Source: Symbiodinium natans
Lineage: Eukaryota; Sar; Dinophyceae; Suessiales; Symbiodiniaceae
Reading direction: 5' to 3'
Assembly: GCA_905221605.1 (NCBI GenBank)
Contig: CAJNDS010000180.1
Coordinates: 458,501 to 518,500 of the forward strand
DNA length: 60,000 nt
The position numbers were made by a program, and so were the translations under genes. Position 1 is the first letter of the stretch. The number at the start of each line of letters is the position of its first letter. This document shows, one piece after another, positions 58,192-60,000 of this stretch. The notes beneath the pieces are model-generated. The model saw nothing but the letters and a program-made list of their open reading frames with translations, did no database searches and had not been told where the DNA came from.

Positions 58192-59098
58192 AGGCGTGAC
58201 CCTATAACCGGCCACCGAGAAACCAACCTCCTCCGCTGCATCTGAGCTGTCAGCTGAGGCTTCTTCTCGCGCTCCAGAGCACGTCCCAACGGTTTGGTTA
58301 CATTATATATTATATTGCATGGCATCATATATGTATAGAACATATAGCCTATATATATGTATATTATATATGTATGTATATATATATACACATATGTATG
58401 TATGCATACATTCTAGGTCACGTTCTTGATGTTCATCATGTTTATCAAAAAGAAGCTTGGGTGCCCCATCGTGGGAGTAACATCCCCTAGCCTTCTTGGA
58501 ACGAACGTTAGGGTTTAGGGTTTGGGGTTTAGGGTTTAGGGTTTAGGCGATTGTCATCGTGCCAGCTGACTTACAGAGTCTGGGTTCAAAAAGGGTTTAG
58601 GCATAACAAAACCCGACCTTCCCCAGACGTCGGTTTCGTGAGGACCCACACGCCTTGCAAAGTCTGAGTCGACCTCACTTGGGCTGGAGGTGGGTTCAGG
58701 GTTTAGGGTTTAGGGTTTCAGCAGCATGAGCTCTTTCCCGGCACGCTCCCCAAGCCTGGATGCAATTAGGTTTAGGCCTTATGGTTTTTGGATCCCTCTC
58801 CGGCTCTTGTTCGTTCTAACTCATGTCGCGCCATGCCACAGGCTCCAAGTGGCTTTTGAGGACGAGTGGCTGGCCGTCGCCCTATACTCAGAGTTCAACG
58901 GTCTCGAATCTTAGAGGGGCTGAAGTCCTCGCGCTAGCGCTGGTAGCCTGGGACAAAAGGCGAGAATGCAACGAGGGAGCACATGCCTGCCAAAGCCCAT
59001 GAACGCACCTTGAGCATCTTTACCGTGTATTCGGGGTCCTGATTTCTAAACCCTAAACCCTCAACACGAAGCAAGGTCAACCAAGGGGCCTAAGTGCT

Positions 59099-59284
59099 TT
59101 GGGCTCTTTGGGGTGGAGTTGTCCAACACGTTTTGGTTTGAGAGCCAAAGATTCCATCACAAGCCGCCCCGGCAAGCTGCGCAGGAGCTCTAGACTTCTT
59201 AAAGCAGCCGCGGAGACTCCCCCCTTTGGATTTGGGACTCATATCCAGATCGCAAATGTCATTCCTGATGTGGTCTATGACCAG
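59099..59284 (+). CDS. possible exon, unknown protein
   Basis: Open frame ending PPFGFGTHIQIANVIPDVVY then DQ, followed by GTAAGTG, a good GT donor at 59285. No family recognised. The next 170 bases are a telomeric array (59318-59450), as at other intron starts here. Confidence 0.3.
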
Positions 59285-59317
59285 GTAAGTGCTCACTGAA
59301 GTTTTTCTCATCATGCA

Positions 59318-59450
59318 CCACCCTAAACCCTAAACCCTAAACCCTAAACCCTAAACCCTAAACCCTAAACCCTAAACCCTAAACCCTAAACCCTAAACCC
59401 TAAACCCTGACCCTGAACTCCAAACCCTAAACCCTAAACCCTAAACCCTG
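59318..59450 (+). repeat. telomere-type array (CCCTAAA)n
   Basis: About 18 units with a few variants (CCCTGA, CCAAACC). Confidence 0.96.
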
Positions 59451-59525
59451 AAAGGTCGTCAAGCCTCAGAGGGTGCCTACCTTCGGCAAAGGCAGGGCGA
59501 AGGACACTAAGAGTTCTGACACGTG

Positions 59526-59733
59526 AAGGTCCAGGGTACTTATTAACCCTGGGGTTTAGGGTTTAGGGTTTAGGGTTCAGGTGTTGCCGGCAGCCTCAGT
59601 CCGTGCTTGAAAAGGGTTTAGGGTTTAGGGTTTGTACTTCTAACCCAAATAACCACATGAGGGTGCTTAAAGGGCTTATAAGTGGGTTAGAAGTACAGTT
59701 ATAATTGGTCAATACGTACCCTGAACCTCCTAG
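59526..59733. repeat. family A element interrupted by telomeric repeat
   Basis: Outer arms GGTCCAGGGTACTTATTAACC and GTCAATACGTACCCTGAACC are paired as in other family A copies. About 100 bp with TTTAGGG tracts (59548-59577 and 59611-59631) lie within the left arm. Confidence 0.75.
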
Positions 59734-60000
59734 TAGTGATTGCAGGGGCCCGGGCAGGTCTTTTGTGCCTTTGGTTTTGTCGTGTTAGTCTCAGACTTAG
59801 GTTTCCAGAGATGCCCGTCTATATATGGGCGGACGTCAAAATACCATGTATGACGATGCCTGAGTCTTAAAATGGCGGCGCTAGTGTGTTTTGCGAGGTT
59901 TTTGCATAGGGAGCAAGAATTAGTACTACACTTCTGTACTTGCCAAAGCCATCGTTCCAGACCTTCGTTTTCCTTCTCGTCATAAGGCGGCACCATGATT
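59734..60000. other. window end, no gene supported
   Basis: An 88-codon open frame on the - strand (59730-59996) has no recognisable motif. Confidence 0.4.

Overview
The window looks like nuclear DNA of a dinoflagellate. Three things point there. Coding exons are short and split by introns that start with GT, GC or GA and end in AG followed by G. The plant/alveolate telomere repeat TTTAGGG (both orientations) is scattered through nearly every intron and spacer. A truncated dinoflagellate spliced-leader-like string sits inside a retroposed block. No rRNA, tRNA, CRISPR or bacterial operon signal was seen. Genus cannot be fixed from this sequence; a Suessiales/Symbiodiniaceae-like genome is only a guess.

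Layout, all genes on the + strand: (1) about 1.4-14.5 kb, a cGMP-dependent-protein-kinase-like gene (cyclic-nucleotide-binding domain, then a complete AGC kinase domain and tail). Its introns hold telomeric repeats, a 30-bp tandem array and a 1.8-kb poly-G minisatellite. (2) 14.5-18.7 kb, a spacer with telomeric variants and purine microsatellites. (3) 18.7-54.1 kb, four head-to-tail paralogues of a single-domain voltage-gated cation channel with a C-terminal EF-hand region: 18680-26270, 26510-31177, 31602-37661 and 40132-54086. An intron of channel 1 carries a retroposed decayed block; an 8.3-kb intron of channel 4 carries a decayed LINE with a 2A-like motif. (4) 54.1-60 kb, a poorly resolved region with one clear C2H2 zinc-finger exon and a few weaker coding segments.

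The main result concerns intron origin. I worked out 57 introns by hand from paralogue and family alignment. In 42 of them the first two intron bases equal the first two bases of the downstream exon, and often the repeat is longer (4 to 28 bp), like target-site duplications. Many introns are short palindromic elements with terminal inverted repeats, in about a dozen families shared by the kinase gene, the channels and spacers (introners). Three introns contain or consist of telomere repeat and are flanked by 8, 19 and about 28 bp direct repeats, which suggests that telomeric DNA was inserted into exons and became spliceable. Intron positions differ among the four channel paralogues, so much of this gain followed the tandem duplication.

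Functionally, the kinase keeps all its catalytic motifs. The channels keep S1-S6, an arginine/lysine S4 and one canonical EF-hand, but their pore motif (SGSW/AGSW) lacks the usual acidic residue and their second EF-hand loop has lost its first ligand. cGMP kinase and calcium-linked channels could share a signalling path, but their adjacency alone does not show it. All coordinates and splice calls were made by eye, without transcripts.
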